Source: Methylibium sp965279545 (lineage in GTDB: Bacteria; Pseudomonadota; Gammaproteobacteria; Burkholderiales; Burkholderiaceae_C). Taken from it: a stretch of 64,000 bases of DNA. The notes beneath the pieces are model-generated. The model did no database searches. It worked only from the letters and a program-made list of their open reading frames with translations, and was not told the DNA's origin. Numbering within the stretch: the stretch's first letter is position 1; every line of letters starts with the position of its first letter. A program made the translations under genes and the position numbers. Of this stretch, positions 40,152-47,937 are shown one piece after another. The stretch spans positions 1,984,001 to 2,048,000 of the forward strand of contig NZ_OZ257250.1 of the NCBI RefSeq assembly GCF_965279545.1, read 5' to 3'.

Positions 40152-40786
40152 TGGGTGTTGCAACTGCCGGTGGCCGGATCGGCCGGCGTGAACATGCTGT
40201 TGCCGGCGACGCTGAACTCGTCCTGCCCCTGCGGCGACGGGTGGCTGATCCAGTACTGCAGCAGCTTGACGTTCGGGTCCTGGTCGTTCGCGAAGATCAG
40301 GCCGCCGCCGTGCAGCACGCCCAGCACCTGCGGCTTGTTCACCAGCCGGCTGGTGGCGGGCGAGCCGGGGATGACCTCGCCCTGCGCCGAGTAGAAGTTC
40401 TTGTACATGTCGCTGGCCCGGACCACGTCGGGCGTGTTGGCGGCATTCGCGAGGTCGACCTGCGTGGCCGAGGGCAGCACGCGGAACGCGCCGCCGGTGC
40501 CGTTGGCGTTGTCGTGGCAGCCCGAGCCGGCGCAGCTGTTGGTCGAGATCACGCCGTTGATGTTGATCTGCAGCTGCGCCTGGAAGATCGGGTTGATGCA
40601 CTTCTGGAAGTAGATGAACGACAGCTTCTGGCCGGTCACGCCACCGCTGTTGTTCACGTCCGGCGGATTGCCGAGCGGGTTGCCGCCGCCACCGCAGCCG
40701 GCCAGCAGCAGGGCGGCCAGCGGCACGATGGCGCGGCGCGCCGGGCGCCGCCCGACATGCCGCGGCCCGGGCATCGTTCTCGTCAT
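40148..40786 (-). CDS. Lipoprotein with one heme-like CxxxCH motif
   Basis: A 212-residue predicted lipoprotein (LLLAGCGGGG lipobox near residue 25). A motif SCAGSGCHDN in mid-protein reads C-x-x-x-x-C-H when counted from the first Cys and C-A-G-S-G-C-H overall, an atypical heme c site seen in planctomycete/HzsA-like partner proteins. The C-terminus (HGGGLIFANDQDPNVKLLQYWI) is cytochrome-like. The ATG at 40786 overlaps the stop of the large multiheme gene. It is likely an electron carrier or heme-bearing subunit of that protein. Confidence 0.72.
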   Translation of the reverse strand: MTRTMPGPRHVGRRPARRAIVPLAALLLAGCGGGGNPLGNPPDVNNSGGVTGQKLSFIYFQKCINPIFQAQLQININGVISTNSCAGSGCHDNANGTGGAFRVLPSATQVDLANAANTPDVVRASDMYKNFYSAQGEVIPGSPATSRLVNKPQVLGVLHGGGLIFANDQDPNVKLLQYWISHPSPQGQDEFSVAGNSMFTPADPATGSCNTQ

Positions 40787-43770
40787 GGTGTGCATCCGCT
40801 TGAGATCCAGTTCGCGATCGCCGTGTAGCCGGCGCTGCCGACCGGCAGCACCGCGGCGCTCTGCCCGGCCGCGCCGGCCGGATGCGGCACGGTCGACGGC
40901 CGGCTCAGCAGGTAGTTCGAGGCCGCGTTGCAGGTGTCGGAGATCATCGTCAGCGTGACGTTGAAGTCGCCTGCCGGATCGCCGGTGAGGATGAAGCGGT
41001 TGCGCGCATAGGACGGCGTGGTCTGCGCCGCACCGGCATTGCCGCCCGGCTGGTGGCAGCCGGCCGAGCAGCTCGCGCGCAGCACCGGCTGCACCTGGGC
41101 CTCGAACGAAGCCTGATTCAGCGCGGCGGCGACGTTGACGACGCTCGGGCTGCTGGTCAGGTCGTTGTAGTACTGGCCCCCGAGGTCCATCCACTCCGTC
41201 ACGAGGCGCTTCTCGGCGGCGTTGAGCAGCGTCGCGTGGTTGGGCGCCGTGCCCGGCGGGCTGGGATGCGCGGTGCGCGCCGCGGCGCCGGCCATCAGCT
41301 CCTCGCCGAACAGGATCTCGGTCAGCCGGCTCTTGCGCGCCAGGCCGCCGGCGTTGCCGGTCATGGTCTCGACCACCGCGGCGCCGCGCACGATCACCGG
41401 CACGCCGTCCTCGATGCGGGTCACCGGCAAGCCGGTGGCGGTGTCGATCACCGGGTCGCCGATCAGCAGCTCGTCGTAGGAGAGCAGGCGCCCGGTGCCG
41501 CTGGTCGTGCCCTGCAGCGAGAGCTTGGCCGGGTCGCTGTGGCAGCCCGTGCAGGTGGCCGCACCGCGGTTGCGTGCCCACAGCGGCTGGATGTGCTCGG
41601 CGTAGTTGATGATGCCGTTGACCGGCGCCGGCGTCTGCAGGTCGTCCGCCGGATTGGCGTTGCCGGTGTAGCGCACCGTGATCGGGGCCCGAGCGACGCC
41701 ACCGTGACCGGTGTCGGCCCAGATGTCGGTGTAGACCATGTCGGCGCCCAGGCTCAGCGCGGTCGGGTCGAGCCGCGTGCGCAGCGAGGCCATGGTCTCG
41801 CCGGACTGGTGGGCACTGGACATCGACGGCAGCAGCGCGCTCGCCAGCGTGTTGACGATGGCGTTGGCGTTCAGCGCCGCGCCGCGCCGCGGGCTGTGGC
41901 AGCCGTCGCAGGTGCGGCGTTCGCCGGGGCGGACCTGGATCCAGTTCAGGTGGGTCTGGATGCCACGGCCCTTGGCGTCGACGATCGCCAGCGCCAGCGG
42001 CGTGTCGGCCGGCACCTTCAGCTTGAAGGAGCCGTCAGGCTCGACCGGCGCGTAGCCGAGGATCTGCTGCGGCTCGAAATCGGTCTCGCCGATCGCTTCG
42101 CGCATGCCCATCATGTTGGACTGCGGCGCCACCGCGCGCACCGCGCGCACGAAGCGCGCCGGCGCGCAGCCGTAGGCCGGGTCGGCCGGGTCCTTGATGC
42201 GCAGCAGGTCGGCCACCTGGGCACGCGTGTCCAGCGTGTCGGTCGGCGCGGTCTTGGCGATCGCGGTGGTGCAGCCGGCCGGCAGGTCGGCGGCGGCCAG
42301 CATCGAGGTGCCCATGCGGTCGAGGCCGTCGGTGTCATAGACGCTGCGCACCTCGATCAAGGCCATGTTCTGCGCCGCGAGCGTCGCGTCGACGTTGGTC
42401 GGGTCGGCGGCGTTCGGCTCGGCACGCTGCTGCAGCGCGACCGGGTCGGTGTACATGAATCCCGCCGGTGGCGCGGCGACGTTCAGCCAGGTCTGCTTCG
42501 CCGGGTCGTACATGTAGACCGCATAGGACGGCGGCACGTTGTCCTGCACCGGATCGGCGGCAATCTGCGCCTCGGTGCGGTTCTCGTCGTCGAGCCGGGC
42601 CAGCTCGGCCGTCGTCAGCGTCGCGCAGGACACCACGTTGCCGTTGCGGGTCACTTCGCAGGGCCGGTAGCCCACCAGGACGCGGTTCGTGCCGTCCCAC
42701 AACGGGAAGGGCGTGGTGACGCGGCCGTAGCGCGACAGGCCGCGCCCGTCATTGAGCGCCTGCGCGGTGATTTGCGCCTGGCCGCCCTGGGGCTGCACGG
42801 TCCGGTTCGCCGGCGTGTCCTGTTCGGAATAGTTCGCGGCATCGACCAGCATCAGCGCGCCGCCTTCGTTGGTGCCCGACAGCGACATCAGCGACGAGGT
42901 CAGGAAGCCCTTGTAGGGACCGGCCGGGTCCATGTCGCGCGGGTGCAGGAAGCTGTTGCCCGGGCTGTGCGCGCCGTAGAGCACGAACATGTCGGTGCCG
43001 TCCGGCTTGGTGCGGAAGATCGCGAAGCGGTTGCGGTCACCCACGTGCTCCCAGCGCGAGAACAGGATGTCGCCGTTCGGGCGCACCACCGGGTTGCGGT
43101 CGTGGCTCTGGTTGAACGAGATCTGCTGGATGTTCACGCCGTTGGCGGTCATCGTGTGCAGGTTGAAGACGCGCTCGCGCTCGTACTCGTCGAGCGCGTA
43201 GTAGGTCTGCCCCAGCGCCTGCGTCGTCTTCGACTTGGTCTGGCGGTTCGACGAGAACACGAAGCCGCGGCCGGCCGGCAGGTAGGCGGGGTCGACGTCG
43301 TCGTCCTGCGTCGAGCTCGTCAGGCGCTTGAAGCTGCCGCCGGTGTAGCCCCCGGTGGTCATGTCGTATTCCCAGATGTTCCAGCGGCCGGTGCAGGCCG
43401 GCTGGCCGCCGATCGTCGCGGTGTTCGTCGTCGGGCAGCGCATCGCGAACACGATCTTCTTGCCGTCGTACGAGACCTCGGGGTCGGACGCGTCGCCCTG
43501 CCCCTGCGTGAACTGCGCGGTGATGTTGTGCTCCGGTGCGCTGGGCGAGGACTTCTCGCGGATCATCAGGTCGCCCCCCGGTGCGGTCGGCGCGCCGTTG
43601 GTCGGGTTCATGCGCATCGTGTTGGCCCGCATCACGTAGGCGATCGGCACGTCGCCCTGGACCGTGACGGTCGCCGAATCGCTGCCGCCGCCGCTGCCGC
43701 AGGCGGCGAGCAGCACGCCCAGCGTGACGGCGGCACAGGCCAGCGCTTGTTCTCTTCCCGGCTTGTTCAT
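40783..43770 (-). CDS. Large exported lipoprotein with c-type heme motifs and a WD40-like/PD40 region (HzsA-related)
   Basis: A 995-residue protein starting MNKPGREQALACAAV with lipobox LAAC near residue 23. The N-terminal half has propeller-type repeats (DPEVSYDGKKIVFAMRCP, PAYLPAGRGFVFSSNRQ). The C-terminal part holds CDGCH near residue 620, CTGCH near 738 and a CSAGCH variant (C-x3-CH) near 900. The arrangement recalls the middle domain of the hydrazine synthase alpha subunit, but hydrazine synthesis is not implied. The start follows GGAGACCAGG. Product hemes need the divergent ccm system. Confidence 0.8.
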   Translation of the reverse strand: MNKPGREQALACAAVTLGVLLAACGSGGGSDSATVTVQGDVPIAYVMRANTMRMNPTNGAPTAPGGDLMIREKSSPSAPEHNITAQFTQGQGDASDPEVSYDGKKIVFAMRCPTTNTATIGGQPACTGRWNIWEYDMTTGGYTGGSFKRLTSSTQDDDVDPAYLPAGRGFVFSSNRQTKSKTTQALGQTYYALDEYERERVFNLHTMTANGVNIQQISFNQSHDRNPVVRPNGDILFSRWEHVGDRNRFAIFRTKPDGTDMFVLYGAHSPGNSFLHPRDMDPAGPYKGFLTSSLMSLSGTNEGGALMLVDAANYSEQDTPANRTVQPQGGQAQITAQALNDGRGLSRYGRVTTPFPLWDGTNRVLVGYRPCEVTRNGNVVSCATLTTAELARLDDENRTEAQIAADPVQDNVPPSYAVYMYDPAKQTWLNVAAPPAGFMYTDPVALQQRAEPNAADPTNVDATLAAQNMALIEVRSVYDTDGLDRMGTSMLAAADLPAGCTTAIAKTAPTDTLDTRAQVADLLRIKDPADPAYGCAPARFVRAVRAVAPQSNMMGMREAIGETDFEPQQILGYAPVEPDGSFKLKVPADTPLALAIVDAKGRGIQTHLNWIQVRPGERRTCDGCHSPRRGAALNANAIVNTLASALLPSMSSAHQSGETMASLRTRLDPTALSLGADMVYTDIWADTGHGGVARAPITVRYTGNANPADDLQTPAPVNGIINYAEHIQPLWARNRGAATCTGCHSDPAKLSLQGTTSGTGRLLSYDELLIGDPVIDTATGLPVTRIEDGVPVIVRGAAVVETMTGNAGGLARKSRLTEILFGEELMAGAAARTAHPSPPGTAPNHATLLNAAEKRLVTEWMDLGGQYYNDLTSSPSVVNVAAALNQASFEAQVQPVLRASCSAGCHQPGGNAGAAQTTPSYARNRFILTGDPAGDFNVTLTMISDTCNAASNYLLSRPSTVPHPAGAAGQSAAVLPVGSAGYTAIANWISSGCTP

Positions 43771-43824
43771 CCTGGTCTCCTGATCGATGCAATCAACGAG
43801 CGAGAGGTATTTCAAGTTCTTGTC

Positions 43825-44835
43825 TCACTGCCGCGGCTGCGCGCCATCGGCGAGCAGCCCGCACGAGTAGTGCAGCGCACCGGCCGCGTCGACCACCACC
43901 GCGTCGACGCCGGCATGCGAATCGACGAGCCGCATGCCCCGCTCGACGCCCATCACGAACAGGCACTTCGACAGGCCTTCGCTGGTGAGTCCGTCCGGAG
44001 CGATGATGGTCACGCTGCGCACGCCGTCCGGCGACTTGCCGGTCTTCGGGTCGAGGATGTGGTGGCAGCGCACGCCGTCGGCCGCATCGAAATAGCGCTC
44101 GTAGTCCCCCGAGGTGGAGACCGCCACGTCCTCGAGCGGCAGCAGTGCCACGATCTCGCCCGGCCGCCGCGGATCGCGCACGCCGATCGTCCAGGGGCGC
44201 CCGCGCCGATCGCCGATGACGCGGCTGTCGCCGCCCGCGCTGACGAAGGCATGGCGGATGCCGCGGCGTGCAAGGATCGCCGCCGCGTTGTCGACGGCAT
44301 GCCCCTTCGCGAAGCCGCCCAGGTCAATGCGCAGGCCTTCGCGAGCGAAGCGCACCGTGCGCGCTCCGGCATCGAGTTCCAGATGCCGGTAGCCGACGGC
44401 CGCGCAGGCCTGCACCAGCGCCTCGTCGGTCGGACGCACGCGCTGGCGGTAGTCGTACAGGTGGCCGGCGCCGGCGTAGGTGATGTCGAATGCCCCATCG
44501 GAGCAGCGCGAGAACTCGAGGGACCGGGCCAGCAGGCCGAACATCTCCTCGCCGACCGGCACCGGATGCGCCGCCGCCTCGCGGTTGATGCGCGACAGCT
44601 CGGAGTCCGGCTTGAACGGACTCATGCAGCGGTCGATGCGGTGCATCTCGCCCATCACCGCGTCGATCGCGGCTTCGGCGGCGGCGCGATCGTCGCCCCA
44701 CAGATCGACGCTCACCGCGGTGCCCATGATGGCCTCCTCGCGCCGCATCCAGCCGCCATGGGCCGGGAGGCCGGCCGGAACGCGGACGCAACCCGCGGCA
44801 CGGTGGCCGACCTTCGACAAGCCGAACATGGACAT
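43825..44835 (-). CDS. apbE: FAD:protein FMN transferase ApbE
   Basis: A 336-residue enzyme that attaches FMN to a Thr/Ser of periplasmic partner proteins. Family motifs include MGTAVSVDLWG near 37, DGAFDITYAGAGHLY near 113, IDLGGFAKGHAVDNAA near 165, SAGGDSRVIGDR and the conserved HHILDPKTGKSP near 255. The N-terminus has little signal-peptide character, so it may be cytosolic or the true start may differ (ATGs at 44835 and 44829). First gene of the operon. No obvious flavinylation motif (D-G-x-S/T-G-A-T type) was seen in its neighbours. Confidence 0.92.
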   Translation of the reverse strand: MSMFGLSKVGHRAAGCVRVPAGLPAHGGWMRREEAIMGTAVSVDLWGDDRAAAEAAIDAVMGEMHRIDRCMSPFKPDSELSRINREAAAHPVPVGEEMFGLLARSLEFSRCSDGAFDITYAGAGHLYDYRQRVRPTDEALVQACAAVGYRHLELDAGARTVRFAREGLRIDLGGFAKGHAVDNAAAILARRGIRHAFVSAGGDSRVIGDRRGRPWTIGVRDPRRPGEIVALLPLEDVAVSTSGDYERYFDAADGVRCHHILDPKTGKSPDGVRSVTIIAPDGLTSEGLSKCLFVMGVERGMRLVDSHAGVDAVVVDAAGALHYSCGLLADGAQPRQ

Positions 44836-45199
44836 GACGCGCTCTCCCCTGGTCTTTTCTGTTGACGCCCACCGACTCCTCGTGGGCCCATTTATCGATT
44901 CCCCGCCGCAGCGACCGCCTGCTGTTCAGGGCGGACGAATACTCTCGCGTCGAGCGCTCCAAAACGCGTCAATAGTTGGCATTTCGTCTGGCGCTTACAC
45001 GCTGTCGCAGATGATTTGCCGGCGTATTTGTGCTTGTCTGCGTGGAGACGATTCAGATGTGAGCAAGAGCAACCGGATCGCCTGCAATCCGGCGGCGACA
45101 CCGTCTTCGCCGGACCGCCGCCGCAGTACAGTCGGCACGCTTCGCGCGCCGCCCCGGGCGCCGCGCCATCCACCGACCCCTCGCGACCTCCAGCATTCC
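44836..45199 (+). other. Divergent intergenic region between apbE (minus) and ccmA (plus)
   Basis: Holds the apbE ribosome site (GGGGAGAG on the minus strand near 44842-44850). A TTGACG hexamer on the minus strand near 44968-44973 lacks a matching -10, and no convincing promoter or terminator was recognised for either direction. Base composition is lower in GC than the genes around 44990-45060. This stretch probably controls both the envelope operon and the ccm genes. Confidence 0.5.
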
Positions 45200-45859
45200 G
45201 TGTTGCCGCAACCAGCCTCGCCGTCTGCCGATGCACCGCGCCTGTCCGCCACGGGCCTGGCCTGCCGGCGAGGCAGCCGACTGCTGTTCAAGGGGCTCGC
45301 TTTCGAGGTGTCGAATGGAGAGATCGTCTGGCTGCGCGGACGCAACGGGCGCGGCAAGACCAGCCTGCTGCGCCTGGCCACCGGGCTTGCCACGCCTGAA
45401 GAGGGCTCGATCCTGCGGGACGGCCTGCCCGCGTCGCAACCCGGCCGGCGCTTCGTGTTCATCGGCCACGCGAACGCGCTGAAGGACGACCTGACGGTCG
45501 GCGAGTCCCTACAGTTCCTGCTGCGCCTGCACGGCCGCGCCTGCGGGCCGCAGGCGGTGCACGCTGCGCTCGAGCACATGGGGCTGCACGGTCGTCGCCA
45601 CGCGATGGTTCGCACCTTGTCACAAGGTCAGCGGCGGCGTGTCGCGCTGGCACGACTCGCGGTCGAGGACCAGGACGAAGCGCCGTTGTGGCTGCTCGAC
45701 GAACCGTTCGATGCGCTCGACGTCGATGGCGTGGAGCGCCTGAACGACCTGCTGGTCGCGCACGTGAAGCGCGGCGGCGGCGTGCTGCTGACCAGCCACC
45801 TGCCCCTGGACACGGCCAGGCTGCGGCCCCGCGAAGTCGACCTGGACGGCTTTGCCTGA
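45200..45859 (+). CDS. ccmA: Heme exporter ATP-binding protein CcmA
   Basis: Cytoplasmic ATPase of the System I CcmABCD complex that releases holo-CcmE, 219 residues from a GTG at 45200. Motifs: Walker A (GRNGRGKTS), signature LSQGQRRRV and Walker B LWLLDEPFDALD. The start is the least certain part: a TTG follows at 45203, and an open frame continues far upstream antisense to apbE. No strong ribosome site was seen. First gene of the cytochrome c maturation cluster. Confidence 0.93.
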   Translation: MLPQPASPSADAPRLSATGLACRRGSRLLFKGLAFEVSNGEIVWLRGRNGRGKTSLLRLATGLATPEEGSILRDGLPASQPGRRFVFIGHANALKDDLTVGESLQFLLRLHGRACGPQAVHAALEHMGLHGRRHAMVRTLSQGQRRRVALARLAVEDQDEAPLWLLDEPFDALDVDGVERLNDLLVAHVKRGGGVLLTSHLPLDTARLRPREVDLDGFA

Positions 45860-45860
45860 C

Positions 45861-46529
45861 ATGCGGGACCTGTTCATGGCGCTGTACATGCGCGACCTGC
45901 GCCTCGCCATGCGCCGGCGCGTCGAGACGCTGATGCCGGTCGCGTTCTTCGTCGTCACGGCCAGCCTCTTCCCCCTGGGGGTGGGACCGGAGCCGCAGAC
46001 CCTGCGCCTGCTGGCCCCCGCGCTCGCCTGGGTCTGCGCGCTGCTGGCGGCGATGCTGTCGGTCTCTCAGCTGTATGCCGGCGATTTCGCCGACGGCTCG
46101 CTCGAGCAGATGCTGCTGTCGGGCCACAGCGCGGTCGTGATCGCCGCGGCCAAGTCGGCCGCGCACTGGACCTTGAGCGGCCTGCCGCTGATCGCCGCGG
46201 CGCCGCTGCTGGGCCTGCTGTTCGACATGAGCCGGGCCGCGCTCGGCACGCTGGTCGTCTCGCTGCTGCTGGGCACGCCGGTGCTGAGCCTGCTGGGCTC
46301 GGTCGGCGCGGCGCTGACGCTGGGACTGCGCAGCGCCGGCGTGCTGCTGCTGCTGCTGGTGCTGCCGCTCACCATTCCGGCCTTGATCTTCGGCACCGGG
46401 GCGGTCGCCGCGGTCGACGCCGGCCAGTCGCCCGGCGGACACTTCTCCATCCTCGCAGCGTTGCTGATCCTCACGGCGCTGACGGCGCCGCCCGCCGCCG
46501 CCGCGGCCTTGCGCATTTCATTGGAGTAA
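45861..46529 (+). CDS. ccmB: Heme exporter permease CcmB
   Basis: A 222-residue inner-membrane protein with six hydrophobic helices, the permease partner of CcmA. The start MRDLFMALYMRDLRLAMRRR and the stretch LYAGDFADGSLEQMLLS are typical of CcmB. It follows the ccmA stop by one base and precedes ccmC by six. Confidence 0.95.
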   Translation: MRDLFMALYMRDLRLAMRRRVETLMPVAFFVVTASLFPLGVGPEPQTLRLLAPALAWVCALLAAMLSVSQLYAGDFADGSLEQMLLSGHSAVVIAAAKSAAHWTLSGLPLIAAAPLLGLLFDMSRAALGTLVVSLLLGTPVLSLLGSVGAALTLGLRSAGVLLLLLVLPLTIPALIFGTGAVAAVDAGQSPGGHFSILAALLILTALTAPPAAAAALRISLE

Positions 46530-46535
46530 CCAGGC

Positions 46536-47297
46536 GTGGCAGAGCGCATCCGCTGGTTCACCTTCGCCGCGCCGTCGCGTTTTCACGCGCTGGCCGGCCG
46601 GCTCGTGCCCTGGCTGTGGGCCGCGGCCGTGCCGCTGGCCGTGGCCGGGCTCTACGTCGGCTTCTTCGTCGCGCCCACCGATGCGCAGCAGGGCGAGTCC
46701 TACCGCATCATCTTCATCCACGTGCCGGCGGCCTGGATGTCGATGGTGATCTACCTCGCGATGGCGTTCTGGGCCGCCGTCGGCTGGATGTTCAATGCCC
46801 GCATGGCCTTCATGCTGGCGCATGCGCTCGCACCGACCGGCGCCCTGTTCACCTTCATCGCGCTGTGGACCGGGGCCTTCTGGGGCAAGCCGGCCTGGGG
46901 CGCATGGTGGGTGTGGGACGCACGCCTGACCTCGGAGTTGATCCTGCTGTTCCTCTACCTCGGCTACATCGCGCTGGTCGAAGCGATCGACGACGTGCGA
47001 CGCGGCAACCGTGCCGGCGCCCTGCTGGCGATCGTCGGCGCGGTGAATGTCCCCATCATCTACTTCTCGGTGCGCTGGTGGAATACGCTCCACCAGGGCG
47101 CCACGGTCACGATGACCGCCGCGCCCAAGATGGCAGCCACCATGCTGACGGCAATGCTGTTGATGACTTTCGCGTTCTGGGCGTACGCTTTTGCGGTGGT
47201 GTTCATGCGCGCCCGTGCCATCGTGCTGGAACGCGAAGCGCATGCGGACTGGGTGCGCGCGCTGGCGACGGCCGAGAGAGCAGCGGGGGAGCAGTAG
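46536..47297 (+). CDS. ccmC: Heme-handling protein CcmC
   Basis: A 253-residue inner-membrane protein with six helices and the tryptophan-rich WWD motif (GAWWVWDARLTSELILLFLYLGY, read in parts) that binds heme before transfer to CcmE, flanked by conserved histidines (FIHVPAAWMS and the NTLHQG segment). It starts at a GTG (46536) nine bases after GAG-rich sequence. It sits between ccmB and ccmD in the standard order. Confidence 0.96.
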   Translation: MAERIRWFTFAAPSRFHALAGRLVPWLWAAAVPLAVAGLYVGFFVAPTDAQQGESYRIIFIHVPAAWMSMVIYLAMAFWAAVGWMFNARMAFMLAHALAPTGALFTFIALWTGAFWGKPAWGAWWVWDARLTSELILLFLYLGYIALVEAIDDVRRGNRAGALLAIVGAVNVPIIYFSVRWWNTLHQGATVTMTAAPKMAATMLTAMLLMTFAFWAYAFAVVFMRARAIVLEREAHADWVRALATAERAAGEQ

Positions 47298-47299
47298 GC

Positions 47300-47476
47300 A
47301 TGGAATGGCACAGCGCATCGGCGTTCTTCGACATGGGCGGCTACGGCCTCTACGTGTGGGGCTCGTATGCCGTCACCGCGCTGCTGATGGCGGCGGAGCC
47401 CTGGCTGGCCGCACGGCGACAGCGCCAAGCGCTGGAGCGGGCCTGCGAAGCGCCGGACTCGGACCTGCCAGCATGA
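47300..47476 (+). CDS. ccmD: Heme exporter protein CcmD
   Basis: A 58-residue single-helix membrane protein that helps release holo-CcmE from CcmABC. It has the typical start MEWHSASAFFDMGGYGLYVWGSY, a helix over about 15-36, and a charged cytosolic tail (ARRQRQALERACE). It overlaps ccmE by four bases. Confidence 0.92.
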   Translation: MEWHSASAFFDMGGYGLYVWGSYAVTALLMAAEPWLAARRQRQALERACEAPDSDLPA

Positions 47477-47937
47477 AGCCCCGCCACAAGCGCCTCGCCC
47501 TCATCGTCGGCATCGTCGCGGCCGTCGGCGTGGCGGCGGCGCTGGTGCTCGACGCCTTCCAGAGCAATCTAGTGTTCTTCTACTCGCCGGCCCAGGTGGC
47601 GGCGAAGGAAGCGCCGCTGGGCCGCACCTTCCGCCTGGGCGGCCTGGTCGACAGCGGCAGCGTGCAGCGCGACGGCCTGGTGGTGCGCTTCGTCGTGACC
47701 GACACCGTGCAGAGCATCCCGGTGCGCTACCAGGGCATCCTCCCGGACCTGTTCAAGGAAGGCAAGGGCGTCGTCGCCCAGGGCCAGCTGGGTGCGGACG
47801 GCGTGTTCGTGGCGCGCGAAGTGCTCGCCAAGCACGACGAGAACTACATGCCGCCCGAGGCCGCCGCCGCGCTGAAGCAGGCCGGCGCACGCAACGAGAA
47901 GATCAGCGCAACGGTCGTCAAGGAGACATCGCGATGA
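47473..47937 (+). CDS. ccmE: Heme chaperone CcmE
   Basis: A 154-residue periplasmic heme carrier anchored by one N-terminal helix (about 8-26). The covalent heme-binding region AKHDENYMPPE (His near residue 124, Tyr near 128) and the beta-barrel segments LGGLVDSGSVQRDG and VRYQGILPDLFKEGKG are intact. It receives heme from CcmC and passes it to CcmF. Confidence 0.96.
   Translation: MKPRHKRLALIVGIVAAVGVAAALVLDAFQSNLVFFYSPAQVAAKEAPLGRTFRLGGLVDSGSVQRDGLVVRFVVTDTVQSIPVRYQGILPDLFKEGKGVVAQGQLGADGVFVAREVLAKHDENYMPPEAAAALKQAGARNEKISATVVKETSR

Noticed and set aside
40882..44865. Very long open frame (over 1,300 codons) on the plus strand opposite the multiheme lipoprotein and apbE
   Set aside because: It is the complement of two well-supported minus-strand genes. 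It is Arg/His/Gln-rich, has no motif, and high GC with few stops explains its length.
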